Assembly (NCBI GenBank): GCA_025056955.1
Contig: JANWYL010000177.1
Location: 1 to 6,400 of the forward strand
Reading direction: 5' to 3'
From: Sandaracinaceae bacterium
GTDB taxonomy: Bacteria; Myxococcota_A; Polyangia; Polyangiales; Sandaracinaceae
Length of the DNA stretch: 6,400 bases
A model generated the notes under the pieces. That model was not told the origin of the DNA, did not search any database, and saw only the letters and a list, made by a program, of their open reading frames with translations. How positions within the stretch are numbered: the stretch's first letter is position 1; each line of letters opens with the position of its first letter. The position numbers were made by a program, and so were the translations under genes. Shown here in pieces: positions 5,509-6,400 of the stretch.

Positions 5509-6400
5509 ATGTTCGGAGGAACGCCCAATTTCTTTTCTTATCTCGCTCTCCTTTTGTTCCTCCCAATTGCATTTCTTTCTTTCCTGTTCTTTCGGCCAAT
5601 CGTCGCAACGACGTGGCTGATGCTGGGGGCAATGCTTTATCTTCCAGAGCGGGTTGAAGTGGACCCGCCGGTGCTTCCTCCCATTAACAAGCAGTCAATT
5701 GCAGCGCTTTGCATTTTCATTGGCTGCCTCGTACGGGCTTGGGCAAGGGTCAAGCAGGCCAAACCGCTCCGCGGAATTGATTTCTCCTTTGTCCTTGCAT
5801 CAATCGGATTTGTAATCACTAACCTCCAAAACAGTGATCCCCAGGTGTTTGGGCCAACCCATCTTCCTGGGACCACCCTCTACGATGCCTTTGCTGGAAA
5901 CATCAAAGATGCGCTGGTGATCTACCTCCCCTTCCTCATCGGTCGCGCGATGTATCGAAGCGCGGCCGACCTGCGTACCTTCCTCCAAATCCTTTGTGCA
6001 AGCCTGATCCTTTATGCCCCTCTGATCTTTTGGGAACTGCGCATGAGCCCCCGCTGTCACTACGATGTGTATGGCTTCATGCAAACGGACTTTCAGATGA
6101 CCCTGCGCGGAGGAGGCTACCGACCCATGGTCTTTATGAATGGCGGCCTTGCGCTTGCCATGTTTGTGTTGAGCGCAGGAGTTGCCGCCCTTGCCCTCTA
6201 CCGCAGCAAAGAGCGCATTCCCGTTCCTGGCATCGCCAAATTGCGGGCAGGCCCCGTGAGCAGCTTCTTTGCTCTTCTCGTTGTGCTCATGAAAAGCACA
6301 GGTGCAATTGTCTATGCCGTGGTTTGTATGCCACTTCTGGCTTTCATGCGAAAGCCCCGCATGAGGCTTGCCCTCTTTTTGGCCATCCTTGTGCTGGCTT
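5509..6400 (+). CDS. Polysaccharide polymerase/ligase-like membrane protein, 3' truncated by window
   Basis: An open frame of 297 codons runs without a stop to the window edge, so the C-terminus is missing. It encodes a very hydrophobic protein with about eight to nine membrane segments, roughly at residues 8-28, 31-46, 63-79, 91-106, 134-148, 157-176, 207-231, 251-279 and 285 onward. The stretch WELRMSPRCHYDVYGFMQ (175-192), then GGGYRPMVFMNGG (201-213), and KSTGAIVYA (262-270) resemble O-antigen polymerase/ligase superfamily proteins of exopolysaccharide loci. Such proteins join lipid-linked repeat units or transfer them to an acceptor on the outer face of the inner membrane. Wzy and WaaL types cannot be told apart by eye. 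The ATG at 5509 has no SD. A GGAGGA lies inside codons 3-4 but no start codon follows it at a suitable distance. The divergent dTDP-rhamnose operon supports a polysaccharide role. Confidence 0.75.
   Translation, partial: MFGGTPNFFSYLALLLFLPIAFLSFLFFRPIVATTWLMLGAMLYLPERVEVDPPVLPPINKQSIAALCIFIGCLVRAWARVKQAKPLRGIDFSFVLASIGFVITNLQNSDPQVFGPTHLPGTTLYDAFAGNIKDALVIYLPFLIGRAMYRSAADLRTFLQILCASLILYAPLIFWELRMSPRCHYDVYGFMQTDFQMTLRGGGYRPMVFMNGGLALAMFVLSAGVAALALYRSKERIPVPGIAKLRAGPVSSFFALLVVLMKSTGAIVYAVVCMPLLAFMRKPRMRLALFLAILVLA

Overview
The window is an ordinary bacterial polysaccharide locus with a queuosine-precursor transporter gene beside it. By eye the GC content is moderate (mid-50s per cent). Genes are tightly packed and Shine-Dalgarno sites precede some starts but not others. 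The complete dTDP-L-rhamnose pathway next to a membrane polymerase-like protein fits a Gram-negative or other diderm bacterium that makes a rhamnose-containing surface or extracellular polysaccharide. I cannot name the taxon from this sequence. The gene order and sequence style do not look enterobacterial.

Layout, left to right. Bases 1-91 carry no gene I can defend, but hold two short perfect inverted repeats just ahead of a GTG-started transporter gene. Bases 92-778 (+) encode a YhhQ/VUT-family queuosine precursor transporter. Bases 775-5419 are one compact minus-strand operon, read right to left as rmlB, rmlA, rmlC, rmlD and a GT4-type glycosyltransferase. Its genes are separated by 15 and 17 nt, then overlap by 11 nt, then are separated by 7 nt. 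The operon's last stop codon overlaps the convergent transporter stop codon. Bases 5420-5508 are an 89-bp divergent promoter region. From 5509 to the window end (+) runs the first 297 codons of a multi-pass membrane protein resembling the O-antigen polymerase/ligase superfamily.

How the genes work together. RmlA makes dTDP-glucose from glucose-1-phosphate and dTTP. RmlB dehydrates it to the 4-keto-6-deoxy sugar, RmlC epimerises it, and RmlD reduces it to dTDP-L-rhamnose. The co-transcribed glycosyltransferase is a plausible user of this or another activated sugar. The divergent membrane protein is a plausible polymerase or ligase for the finished repeat units. The transporter belongs to tRNA modification and appears to be a neighbour only.

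I found no mobile element, CRISPR array, RNA gene or clearly new system. The points worth a second look are regulatory or translational: hairpins on the transporter start, a possible leaderless start for the polymerase, a TTAAGC direct repeat at 10-bp spacing in the divergent promoter, an A9 run with no Shine-Dalgarno at the rmlD start, and the overlapping convergent stops.
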